Positions 22,808 to 30,465 of a stretch of 35,118 bases of DNA are shown here, piece by piece. The notes beneath the pieces are model-generated. The model made no database searches and was not told where the DNA came from. It saw only the letters and a program-made list of their open reading frames with translations. How positions within the stretch are numbered: position 1 is the first letter of the stretch; each line of letters begins with the position of its first letter. Origin of the DNA: an uncultured Flavobacteriaceae bacterium (GTDB lineage: Bacteria > Bacteroidota > Bacteroidia > Flavobacteriales > Flavobacteriaceae); the NCBI GenBank assembly GCA_938010765.1, contig CALLVX010000108.1, positions 1 through 35,118 of the forward strand. Reading direction: 5' to 3'. The position numbers and the translations under genes are program-made.

Positions 22808-24811
22808 TCAATCGAATAAATTTTCAAGCAGGTCGTCCGCTACCAAATTGGGCAGGGTTACTTTTAACTCTGGGGTACGTTCCATTTCCCGACGGATGGC
22901 GAATAGGGCTTCTTTGTTCCGCGCCCAACTTCTTCTGGAAATTCCATTGTTCACGTCGTAAAAGAGCATGTTTTTAAGTTTTTTAGAAGCTTCCTGAGAT
23001 CCATCCAATACCATTCCGAAACCACCGTTCATTACCTCGCCCCAACCAACACCGCCGCCATTATGGATCGAGACCCAGGTGGCACCTCGAAAACTATCGC
23101 CGATAACGTTGTGAATAGCCATATCGGCGGTAAACTTACTACCATCATAAATATTGCTGGTTTCCCGAAAAGGAGAATCGGTGCCACTTACATCATGATG
23201 GTCCCTGCCTAAGACGATGGGAGCCGTAATTTTTCCGCTAGCGATCGCCTGGTTGAAGGCCTCGGCTATTTTGGCGCGCCCTTCCGCATCGGCATATAGG
23301 ATTCTGGCTTGGGATCCTACTACCAGTTTGTTTTGTTCGGCCTCCTTGATCCAGGTACAATTATCTTGTAATTGCTGTTGAATTTCAAGAGGTGCATCGA
23401 TTTTTATTTCTTCCATTATCTTCAATGCCAAGGCATCTGTAGTTCTAAGGTCTTCCGCCTTCCCTGAAGTACATACCCAGCGAAAGGGCCCAAACCCATA
23501 ATCAAAACACATGGGGCCTAGAATATCTTGTACGTAAGAAGGGTATTTAAAATTTATTTGATTCTCGGCCATTACCGCGGCGCCCGCTCTGGAAGCTTCC
23601 AATAGGAATGCGTTGCCATAATCAAAGAAATAAGTGCCGCGGGCCGTATGCTTGTTCACTGCGGTCGCGTGTCTTTTTAACGATTCTTGAACCAAGGTTT
23701 TAAATGCCTCGGGGTTTTCGCTCATCAGTTCGTTCGCAGCTTCAAAAGACGAACCTACCGGATAGTATCCGCCGGCCCAGGGGTTGTGCAAAGAAGTTTG
23801 ATCGGATCCAAGGTGTATGTATATTTCTGCCGCATAGTACCGTTCCCATACTTCTACAATATTTCCTATAAAGGCGAGGGAGACTGTTTCTTCATTGGCA
23901 ATCGCCTTTTTTGTGCGGCTTACTAAGATATCCAAGTCATCGATCAGTTCGTCTACCCACCCTTGTTGGTGCCTTTTGGTGGCTGCCGCGGGGTTCACTT
24001 CGGCACAAACGGTAATACAGCCCGCAATATTTCCTGCCTTTGGTTGGGCCCCGCTCATACCTCCCAAACCAGCGGTCAAGAATACTTTTCCTTTGGGGGA
24101 TTCGCCTTTGGGAAGTACCTTTCGAAAGGCGTTCATAACCGTAATGGCAGTACCGTGAACAATTCCTTGCGGACCAATATACATATACGATCCGGCGGTC
24201 ATCTGCCCGTATTGGGTAACACCGAGGGCATTGTATTTCTCCCAATCGTCCGGTTGGGAATAGTTGGGGATCATCATGCCATTGGTCACCACCACTCGAG
24301 GGGCTTCCTTGGAAGAAGGGAATAGGCCCATGGGGTGTCCAGAATAGCTATGCAAGGTCTGCATGTCGGTCATCTGTGCCAAGTACTGCATGGTGAGCAG
24401 GTATTGGGCCCAGTTTTGAAAAACGGCCCCATTACCTCCATAGGTAATTAGCTCTTCCGGGTGTTGGGCCACGGCAGGATCCAAATTGTTCTGAATCATA
24501 AGCATGATAGCCGCTGCCTGAGTGGTATTGGCGGGGTACTCGCATATGGGGCGTGCATACATTTTGTACGCTGGTTTAAAGCGATGCATATAAATGCGGC
24601 CGAAAGTCCGAAGTTCTTCTGCGAATTCGCTTGCCAGTGTTTCATGCCATTGCTTGGGAAAATAGCGAAGTGCATTCCGAACAGCAAGCTTTTTTTCGTC
24701 TGCCGATAGTATATCTTTTCGTTTTGGGGCGTGATTTACATTGGTGGTATACATCCTCTTAGGGGGCAAGGTCGCTGGAATACCCTGTATTATTTGTGAT
24801 TTGAAATCCAT
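22808..24811 (-). CDS. hutU: Urocanate hydratase (long form)
   Basis: Urocanase: hydrates urocanate to imidazolone propionate using tightly bound NAD. From the ATG at 24811 the protein has 667 residues. The frame is open 40 codons further up (24931), but that part would lie inside hutI, whereas 24811 is 10 bp after the hutI stop, so I take it. Motifs: YGGNGAVFQNWAQYLLTMQY, GLGGMSGAQPKAG (nucleotide binding), GGYYPVGSS and GPMCFDYGFGPFRWVCTSG, which includes the active-site Cys region. Standard bacterial HutU is about 555 residues; the extra ~110 put this with the longer, eukaryote-like forms seen in Bacteroidota. Third gene of the operon. Confidence 0.93.
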   Translation of the reverse strand: MDFKSQIIQGIPATLPPKRMYTTNVNHAPKRKDILSADEKKLAVRNALRYFPKQWHETLASEFAEELRTFGRIYMHRFKPAYKMYARPICEYPANTTQAAAIMLMIQNNLDPAVAQHPEELITYGGNGAVFQNWAQYLLTMQYLAQMTDMQTLHSYSGHPMGLFPSSKEAPRVVVTNGMMIPNYSQPDDWEKYNALGVTQYGQMTAGSYMYIGPQGIVHGTAITVMNAFRKVLPKGESPKGKVFLTAGLGGMSGAQPKAGNIAGCITVCAEVNPAAATKRHQQGWVDELIDDLDILVSRTKKAIANEETVSLAFIGNIVEVWERYYAAEIYIHLGSDQTSLHNPWAGGYYPVGSSFEAANELMSENPEAFKTLVQESLKRHATAVNKHTARGTYFFDYGNAFLLEASRAGAAVMAENQINFKYPSYVQDILGPMCFDYGFGPFRWVCTSGKAEDLRTTDALALKIMEEIKIDAPLEIQQQLQDNCTWIKEAEQNKLVVGSQARILYADAEGRAKIAEAFNQAIASGKITAPIVLGRDHHDVSGTDSPFRETSNIYDGSKFTADMAIHNVIGDSFRGATWVSIHNGGGVGWGEVMNGGFGMVLDGSQEASKKLKNMLFYDVNNGISRRSWARNKEALFAIRREMERTPELKVTLPNLVADDLLENLFD

Positions 24812-24821
24812 CTTGGTGTTG

Positions 24822-26063
24822 CTAATGGGAGTGTTTGTCAAAAGCCAATTCGCCGTTCTTCCATACCATGCACGGCTTGAAATTCCCTTGGCTGTATAAA
24901 ATTTCTCGGTAATCATCTGAATGAAAAGCACAGAAATCGGCTAGAAGCCCTTGTTTTAATTTTCCTCTATCCGCTAGCTTCAGAGCTGCTGCGGCGCGAA
25001 ACGTGATGCCTGCCAATACCTCGGCATTTGACAACTTTTCGAAGGCACCCAAAATCGCTGCCTGCGTCAATAAATCGCCCATGGGGGCAGATCCTGGGTT
25101 ATGATCACTGGCAATGGCCAGGGCACCGCCGGCATCGAGTAATTTTCGGGCAGGTGTAAAATTGCAACCTAGCCCGAGAGAAGCTCCCGGAAGGGCCGTT
25201 GCGATGACATCGCTTTTTGCCAAGAGCGCTATTTCGGTATCGGTACTTGCTTCGAGATGATCGGCACTTATGGCACCAAATTGAACCGCCACTTCGCTTC
25301 CGCTTGTAGAAAACTGATCGGCATGTACAGTAATATCAAACCCCATTTCTTTGGCCTTCTGAAAATAAGGGGCAATGGCTTTTTTTGAAAAAGCACTTTC
25401 TTCTATAAAAGCATCTATTCGGTTTGTCAACTCCTCTTCTTGTAAAATGGGAAAGAGTTTTTCGGCCATTTCGCCTAGGTAGGCAGTGGCGCTTCCTTCG
25501 TAATCTTTCGGAAGCATATGCGCTGCAAGACAGGTGGGAATCAAATCTGCGGCAACCAATGAATCTGCTTCTTTAATGGCTCGTAACATTTTTAATTCTT
25601 CTTCTATAGATAGGCCGTACCCACTTTTTACTTCCAAGGTGGTTACCCCATTTTTTAGGTGCCGAGTGGCCAATTTTTTGGTGCGGCTTGTCAATGTTGC
25701 CTGCGTTGCTTTTCGTGTTTGGGTAACCGTATCCCAGATACCCCCGCCAGCTTTGGCGATTTCCAAATAGCTCTTGCCGGCGTTGCGCATGGCATAATCC
25801 TTGGCCCGGGATCCAGCGAAGCAAATGTGGGTATGGGCATCTACCAGACCGGGCAAACACACATGGTCGCCTTTTAGCACATGTACTTGAATGCCGCCGT
25901 GGGTGGCTCTTAAGGCTTCGAAAGAACCAATCGCATGTATGTTGCCGTTGTCAACAATGATTCCTGCATCCGGTAGTATAGGTAGGGCTTCATCTGCAAT
26001 AGGGCCGTTAAGCGATAATCCCGTCATGGGCAGAAGCTGTTTAAAGGGGCCGATTAGTGTCAT
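24822..26063 (-). CDS. hutI: Imidazolonepropionase
   Basis: A 413-residue metal-dependent amidohydrolase giving N-formimidoyl-L-glutamate from imidazolone propionate, step three of the pathway. Zinc/iron ligands are visible in LPGLVDAHTHICFAGSR (about residue 75), then VEVKSGYGL-type sequence TLEVKSGYGLSIEEELKMLR, ITVHADQF, SADHLEAS and ASDHNPGSAP. Length is the family norm. It is second in the operon, 95 bp after hutH, and that gap contains a hairpin. Confidence 0.93.
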   Translation of the reverse strand: MTLIGPFKQLLPMTGLSLNGPIADEALPILPDAGIIVDNGNIHAIGSFEALRATHGGIQVHVLKGDHVCLPGLVDAHTHICFAGSRAKDYAMRNAGKSYLEIAKAGGGIWDTVTQTRKATQATLTSRTKKLATRHLKNGVTTLEVKSGYGLSIEEELKMLRAIKEADSLVAADLIPTCLAAHMLPKDYEGSATAYLGEMAEKLFPILQEEELTNRIDAFIEESAFSKKAIAPYFQKAKEMGFDITVHADQFSTSGSEVAVQFGAISADHLEASTDTEIALLAKSDVIATALPGASLGLGCNFTPARKLLDAGGALAIASDHNPGSAPMGDLLTQAAILGAFEKLSNAEVLAGITFRAAAALKLADRGKLKQGLLADFCAFHSDDYREILYSQGNFKPCMVWKNGELAFDKHSH

Positions 26064-26123
26064 AAATCTTTTTTGTTTGCCCGATAGGGAGATGATTTAG
26101 TTTTTGTTTTGTAGTGATTCAAG

Positions 26124-26143
26124 ATTTCCGCCTTCGCGGAAAT
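26124..26143. repeat. Intercistronic palindrome between hutH and hutI
   Basis: ATTTCCGC-CTTC-GCGGAAAT: a perfect 8-bp stem with a stable loop. No U-tract follows on the transcribed strand, so it is not a terminator; it could stabilise or process the mRNA, or be a dispersed palindromic repeat. Confidence 0.6.
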
Positions 26144-26158
26144 GGACGTATTAGTGTA

Positions 26159-27739
26159 TTAATATACCTCAAATTCGTCGGAGTGATTTGTTTTCAATGA
26201 AATATGTTCTTTTTCGCAAACAGTAGTTACCACCTTTAATATCGTCAGTTCTTTTATGAGGTCGATTCCTTTCTCGATGTCATCGGCAAAAATGCGGTCT
26301 TCTTCCGCAAAATGCACGTGTTTGCGAACCTCTTTATGCACTTCCTCCAAGAAAATTCCTGATTTAAGGGGTTTTCTAAACTCAAAGGCTTGCGCAGCGG
26401 TTAGCAGTTCAATAGCCAGAATTTTTTCTACATTCCCGATTACTTGCATGGCTTTTCGCCCGCTGATCGAGCCCATGCTTACATGGTCTTCTTGCCCTAA
26501 GGAAGTGGGAATGCTGTCTGCGCTTGCCGGGAAACAAAGGCCTTTGTTCTCACTTGCCAATGCTGCAGTTGTGTACTGTAGGATCATATAACCCGAATTG
26601 ATGCCCGTAGCGTTCATCAGTAGTTTCGGAACGCCGGGACTATTTCCCTCCAAGGCCAAGTAAATTCGCCGGTCGGAGATATTTCCGATTTCCGAAATTG
26701 CCAAACAGGCATAATCCAAGGCCATTGCCAAGGGTTGTCCGTGAAAATTACCACCACTGATGGTGAGTTCGTCATTAATAATAACGGGGTTGTCGGTGAC
26801 AGCGTTCAATTCGATTTCTAGCAGTTCTTTCAAATGTAACCAGGCATTTCTAGAGGCGCCATGCACCTGCGGAATGCATCGAAGGGAATAGGGGTCCTGT
26901 ACCCGTTCGCAATCAATATGGTCTTCCATGATTTCGGAACCTTTCAATAATCGCTTTACACGTTTGGCGACGTGCACATTTCCTTTGAAGGGGCGCAAGG
27001 CATGCAACTCATTGTAAAAGGGTTTGACAGACCCTTGTAGGCCTTCGATCATCATAGCGCCTATAATATCGGCATGTTCAAGACAATGGTGCATTTTCTC
27101 TACCACCTTCACCGCATGGGCGGCAATAAATTGGGTACCATTGATGAGCGCCAACCCTTCTTTAGGGCCAAGGGCCAAGGGAGCAAGCCCTGTTTTCTGT
27201 AGTAACTCAGCTGTTTTGATGGTTTTTCCATCATATTGTACTTTTCCTTCCCCGATCAAGGGCAGAAACAGGTGGGAAAGTGGTGCAAGATCTCCAGAGG
27301 CCCCGACCGATCCTTGGCTTGGTACGATGGGGAGGGCGTCGTTTTCGATATGCCACAGGATGCGATCCAAGGTGGCTTCGGCAATGCCAGAGTAGCCTTT
27401 GGCCAGTGCGTGTAGTTTAAGGATCAACATTAACTTTGAAATTTGAGTGTCGATGGGCGCGCCTACCCCCACACTGTGGCTTTTCAAAATGTTGGTCTGC
27501 AATACGCGCGTCTTGGAAGCAGAGATTTTAGTGGTGCACAAAGGACCAAAACCGGTATTGATGCCATATACAGGATGACCTTTTTCAACGATGTTTTGTA
27601 CCACTTCCCAACTTGCGACCACTTTTTTACGAGTGTCTACGGTTAAGGCCATCTTGGTTTTTCCTTGGCTTATTGATAAGGCAGTACCGGCGGTGAGCCA
27701 ATCTTCGCCGAAGTGAAAGGTAGTGGAAACAGCTGCCAT
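26159..27739 (-). CDS. hutH: Histidine ammonia-lyase
   Basis: Cytoplasmic enzyme of 526 residues that deaminates L-histidine to urocanate, the first committed step. The MIO cofactor forms from Ala147-Ser148-Gly149 in SQGSVGASGDLAPLSH; GINTGFGPLC (residue 60 region) and the later GNFHGQPLAMALDY and QEDHVSMGS are family signatures. A normal length and intact motifs suggest an active enzyme. It is the promoter-proximal gene of the hut operon, diverging from the LysR gene with 78 bp between the starts. Confidence 0.95.
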   Translation of the reverse strand: MAAVSTTFHFGEDWLTAGTALSISQGKTKMALTVDTRKKVVASWEVVQNIVEKGHPVYGINTGFGPLCTTKISASKTRVLQTNILKSHSVGVGAPIDTQISKLMLILKLHALAKGYSGIAEATLDRILWHIENDALPIVPSQGSVGASGDLAPLSHLFLPLIGEGKVQYDGKTIKTAELLQKTGLAPLALGPKEGLALINGTQFIAAHAVKVVEKMHHCLEHADIIGAMMIEGLQGSVKPFYNELHALRPFKGNVHVAKRVKRLLKGSEIMEDHIDCERVQDPYSLRCIPQVHGASRNAWLHLKELLEIELNAVTDNPVIINDELTISGGNFHGQPLAMALDYACLAISEIGNISDRRIYLALEGNSPGVPKLLMNATGINSGYMILQYTTAALASENKGLCFPASADSIPTSLGQEDHVSMGSISGRKAMQVIGNVEKILAIELLTAAQAFEFRKPLKSGIFLEEVHKEVRKHVHFAEEDRIFADDIEKGIDLIKELTILKVVTTVCEKEHISLKTNHSDEFEVY

Positions 27740-27763
27740 AGGATAGATTTTAGAACCATAAAA

Positions 27764-27808
27764 TTATTGATTAGTTTTGATACTTACCAATATCAATTTT
27801 ATCAATAA
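27764..27808. promoter_or_regulatory. Nested dyad in the hutH-lysR divergent promoter
   Basis: Inner dyad TTGATA (27777-27782), 8 bp, TATCAA (27791-27796). An outer dyad TTATTGAT (27764-27771) and ATCAATAA (27801-27808) has nearly the same centre. Two nested inverted repeats at a LysR-divergent promoter fit the recognition and activation half-sites of a LysR regulator. Confidence 0.6.
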
Positions 27809-27817
27809 TCAATAACT

Positions 27818-28717
27818 ATGGGTTATCAACTTGAATTACGTCATTTTAGATATTTTTTAGCGGTAGCGGAAGAATTACATTACCGAAAGGCGGCCGAGAA
27901 ACTATTCATTTCCCAACCGGGTTTGAGTCGACAGATCAAGCAGATGGAGGAGCTATTGGGAGTGCAACTTTTTGAACGTACCAAGAAGAGCGTATTGCTC
28001 ACCGCAGCCGGGAGTTATTTAAAAGGCGAAATGGAGTTTTTATTCAATCACCTGGCATTGGTTCAGAAACAACTAAAGCTTATCGGGGATGGGGCCTCGG
28101 GTGAGATACGAATCGGTTTTTTGGGTTCCGCTATTCAAAATGTGGTACCACAGTTATTGCTACAACTCAGTAAGAGTCATCCCGATGTGAAGACCAGTTT
28201 GGAAGAATTGAATAACAATGCCCAGGTAAATTCGGTGTTGAAAGACACCTTGGATATTGGTTTTGTACGCTTGGAACGGGTGCCAAAAAACTTGCTGATT
28301 CACCCGGTCTATGAAGACACCTTTTCGCTTGTTCTTCCAACATCCCATGAGTTGAATGAGGCCAACTTTGAAGGTGTTCAGGTACTGGCCGAGGAAGATT
28401 TTATTCTTTTTGCCCAAGATTATAGTCCGTTGTACTTTTCTACCGTAATGAGCATTTGTGAAGATGCGGGCTTTACCCCCAAAGTATCGCACAAGTCGGT
28501 ACATGCCCAAACGATCTTTAAATTGGTAGAGAACCATTTGGGAATCGCAATTGTTCCTACGGCCCTGCAGTATGGTTTTAAAATGGATGTGAAGTTCATA
28601 GAACTACAAAAAATACCGCAACGCGCCACCCTTTCGGTAATTTGGAAAGAGGACAATCGAAACCCGGCGTTGGCCCCCTGTATGGATCTACTTTTGGGGA
28701 AACAAACTAACGGGTAA
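27818..28717 (+). CDS. LysR-family regulator, probable hut regulator
   Basis: A 299-residue LysR-type protein. The winged HTH is residues 1-65 (LRHFRYFLAVAEELHYRKAA, then KLFISQPGLSRQIKQMEELL); the effector domain (about 90-295) begins GEIRIGFLGSAIQNVVPQLL, the first strand of a periplasmic-binding-type fold. The N-terminal linker is normal in length. Its divergence from hutH across a nested dyad argues that it controls the operon, with urocanate as a likely coinducer by analogy with other hut systems. LysR control differs from the HutC and HutP controls of other phyla. Coinducer is inference. Confidence 0.85.
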   Translation: MGYQLELRHFRYFLAVAEELHYRKAAEKLFISQPGLSRQIKQMEELLGVQLFERTKKSVLLTAAGSYLKGEMEFLFNHLALVQKQLKLIGDGASGEIRIGFLGSAIQNVVPQLLLQLSKSHPDVKTSLEELNNNAQVNSVLKDTLDIGFVRLERVPKNLLIHPVYEDTFSLVLPTSHELNEANFEGVQVLAEEDFILFAQDYSPLYFSTVMSICEDAGFTPKVSHKSVHAQTIFKLVENHLGIAIVPTALQYGFKMDVKFIELQKIPQRATLSVIWKEDNRNPALAPCMDLLLGKQTNG

Positions 28718-28722
28718 AATTG

Positions 28723-28730
28723 TAGTTTTG
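28723..28730 (+). promoter_or_regulatory. -7 box of the nitroreductase gene
   Basis: TAGTTTTG, a perfect TAnnTTTG match, 24 bp before the ATG, so the gene has a start point separate from the LysR gene. Confidence 0.5.
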
Positions 28731-28753
28731 AATCGTATTTAAATAAGTATCCT

Positions 28754-29308
28754 ATGATTTTTAATTTAATAAAGAACCGACGTTCGGTTTTTCCGGCGCA
28801 GTACAACGACAAGGCCATTGCGAAAAGTGATATTGAAAAGATTTTGGAAGCTGCTAATTGGGCTCCGACCCATAAAAGAACTGAACCTTGGCGTTTCAAG
28901 GTGTTGCAAGGGGATTCCCAAGAGCGACTTGGTCAGTTCTTATCGAATAAGTATCAGGAAGTTGAGGAGCGTCCAAAGCAGATCAAGATTCGAAAATTGC
29001 TCGAAAACCCAGTGAAAGCGGGAGCGGTCATCGCGATTTGTATGCAGCGTGACCCAATGGAAAGCCTACCAGAATGGGAAGAGATAGCCGCAGTGTCGAT
29101 GGCAGTTCAAAACATGTGGCTATGTTGCACTCAAATGGGAATAGGGGCGTATTGGAGCTCTCCCGGACTTATAAAGTACATGGACGAGTTTTTTGAATTT
29201 AACAAAGGCGAACGTTGTTTGGGCTTCTTTTATATGGGATACTTCGACGGCGACCTTCCTGAAGTTCAAAGGGGCGGGATCGCACACAAGGTCGCTTGGC
29301 TCGATTAG
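28754..29308 (+). CDS. Nitroreductase family flavoprotein
   Basis: A 184-residue FMN-dependent nitroreductase of the compact YdjA-like type. N-terminal NLIKNRRSVFPAQYNDKAIA carries the Arg-Arg-Ser FMN phosphate site; AANWAPTHKRTEPWRFKVL contacts the flavin, and GIGAYWSSPGLIKY lies near the C-terminus. Typical members form dimers and reduce nitro or quinone compounds with NAD(P)H; the natural substrate is unknown. It follows lysR by 36 bp and converges with the DUF456 gene 9 bp away. Confidence 0.85.
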   Translation: MIFNLIKNRRSVFPAQYNDKAIAKSDIEKILEAANWAPTHKRTEPWRFKVLQGDSQERLGQFLSNKYQEVEERPKQIKIRKLLENPVKAGAVIAICMQRDPMESLPEWEEIAAVSMAVQNMWLCCTQMGIGAYWSSPGLIKYMDEFFEFNKGERCLGFFYMGYFDGDLPEVQRGGIAHKVAWLD

Positions 29309-29317
29309 TGAATTAGC

Positions 29318-29827
29318 CTAATTGAAATAAGGGAATAGGGCGGCCTTGTATTCCCAGGCGGTCGATAGAAAGAGACCCATAAAGATAATGGCGACCACGA
29401 ATTTCATAAAAGTACCGGTCAGGAAGCCTAAAAAAGAACCAAAGGCCGCTTTCAAAGCTGTTTTGTTGTCCGCTTTGTTAGAAAGTTCCCCTACCAAGGC
29501 CCCTACAAAAGGGCCTATAATGATTCCCCCCGGGATAGGGGCTATCAGGCCTACGATAAGCCCAATGGTGGTGCCAATGACACCAGCTCTTGTACCACCG
29601 AATTTTTTGGTGCCGATGGCGGGAATGATGTAATCGAGCGCGAAAACGATCAATGCAACCCCTGCGGTGATACCTAAAAACCACCAGTCATCGGGGACCG
29701 ATTTGGTGAGGTATAACATCAAAAGTCCTAACCAACTGATGGGTGGGCCCGGAAGCACCGGTAAAAAACTACCCACTAGACCAACTATCATAAAGAGAAA
29801 TCCAAAAAGAAATAAAGCAATATCCAT
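29318..29827 (-). CDS. DUF456 membrane protein
   Basis: A 169-residue inner-membrane protein with about five hydrophobic segments and many Gly residues. The motif VGSFLPVLPGPPISWLGLL after the first helix, then GTKKFGGTRAG and the glycine-zipper-like PIPGGIIIGPFVGALVGEL, are those of the DUF456 family. No function is known. The minus-strand sequence TACCTTCG (29858-29851) is a near match to a -7 box 24 bp upstream of the start. Confidence 0.85.
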   Translation of the reverse strand: MDIALFLFGFLFMIVGLVGSFLPVLPGPPISWLGLLMLYLTKSVPDDWWFLGITAGVALIVFALDYIIPAIGTKKFGGTRAGVIGTTIGLIVGLIAPIPGGIIIGPFVGALVGELSNKADNKTALKAAFGSFLGFLTGTFMKFVVAIIFMGLFLSTAWEYKAALFPYFN

Positions 29828-29978
29828 TTAAAAACATATTTCTGATTTGACGAAGGTAGCAATGATTTGTTACAGTTTTGGGATTGCAATCGTTTAATAA
29901 CTGTCATATCAAATACCCAAAACGTGGTGATAAATATCCATATTTTAAAGGGATTCGTGGGCGCATTTAAAACTATTA

Positions 29979-30012
29979 AACTAAAAAATTAGTTTAAACT
30001 AATTTTTTAGTT
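29979..30012. promoter_or_regulatory. 34-bp perfect inverted repeat, probable BlaI-family operator
   Basis: Half-site AACTAAAAAATTAGTTT, followed by its exact reverse complement. Each half contains its own dyad ACTAA-AAAA-TTAGT, so two operator dyads lie side by side. It ends on the first T of the -7 box at 30012-30019, so a bound repressor would block the promoter of the BlaI gene itself. Confidence 0.75.
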
Positions 30013-30019
30013 ATATTTG
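30012..30019 (+). promoter_or_regulatory. -7 box of the blaI-M56 operon
   Basis: TATATTTG, perfect match to the Bacteroidota -7 consensus, followed by a leader of about 75 nt to the ATG at 30103. Confidence 0.65.
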
Positions 30020-30102
30020 CATCCTACCAACTAAGTATTTCGGTAAAATACTTTTTTAACGAAATACAAGTCAGCGCAAGTAAGGGACACTAAAAATAAC
30101 AG

Positions 30103-30465
30103 ATGAAACAATTAACGAAGGCCGAAGAGGAAGTAATGCAAGTATTATGGCAACTACAACAATGCAATGTGGCCGCTATCATTGAGGAGTTACCCGAGCC
30201 AAAACCCGCCTATAATACGGTATCTACCATTGTGCGAATCTTAGAAAGCAAGGGCTTCGTAGGGCATGAAAAAGAAGGAAAAGGGCATGTGTACCATCCC
30301 TTGGTTCAGAAAGGCGATTACAGCAACCAATCGATCAATAAGTTGGTCGATGGTTATTTTCAAGGGTCTTTTAAAAGCATGGTCTCTTTCTTTATGAAGA
30401 AGAACGACCTAAGCCTCTCCGAGTTGGAAGCGATTATGAAAGAAATCAAAAAAGACGACCAATGA
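30103..30465 (+). CDS. BlaI/MecI/CopY-family repressor
   Basis: A 120-residue winged-helix repressor. The HTH is KQLTKAEEEVMQVLWQLQQC to NTVSTIVRILESKGFVGHEK; the C-terminal helices (DYSNQSINKLVDGYFQGSF) form the dimer arm. Members are inactivated by cleavage triggered by the partner M56 protein. The next gene overlaps by 4 bp (30462-30465). The 34-bp inverted repeat on its promoter indicates autorepression. No beta-lactamase is nearby, so the regulated target is the operon itself or something elsewhere. Confidence 0.9.
   Translation: MKQLTKAEEEVMQVLWQLQQCNVAAIIEELPEPKPAYNTVSTIVRILESKGFVGHEKEGKGHVYHPLVQKGDYSNQSINKLVDGYFQGSFKSMVSFFMKKNDLSLSELEAIMKEIKKDDQ

Noticed and set aside
23937..24325. 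Frames of 102-120 residues on both strands inside hutU.
   Set aside because: Shadows of a strongly conserved coding region; hutU motifs cover the same bases.
24812..24931. 40-codon N-terminal extension of hutU.
   Set aside because: It would overlap the end of hutI by 110 bp and has no urocanase similarity; the ATG at 24811 fits the gene spacing.
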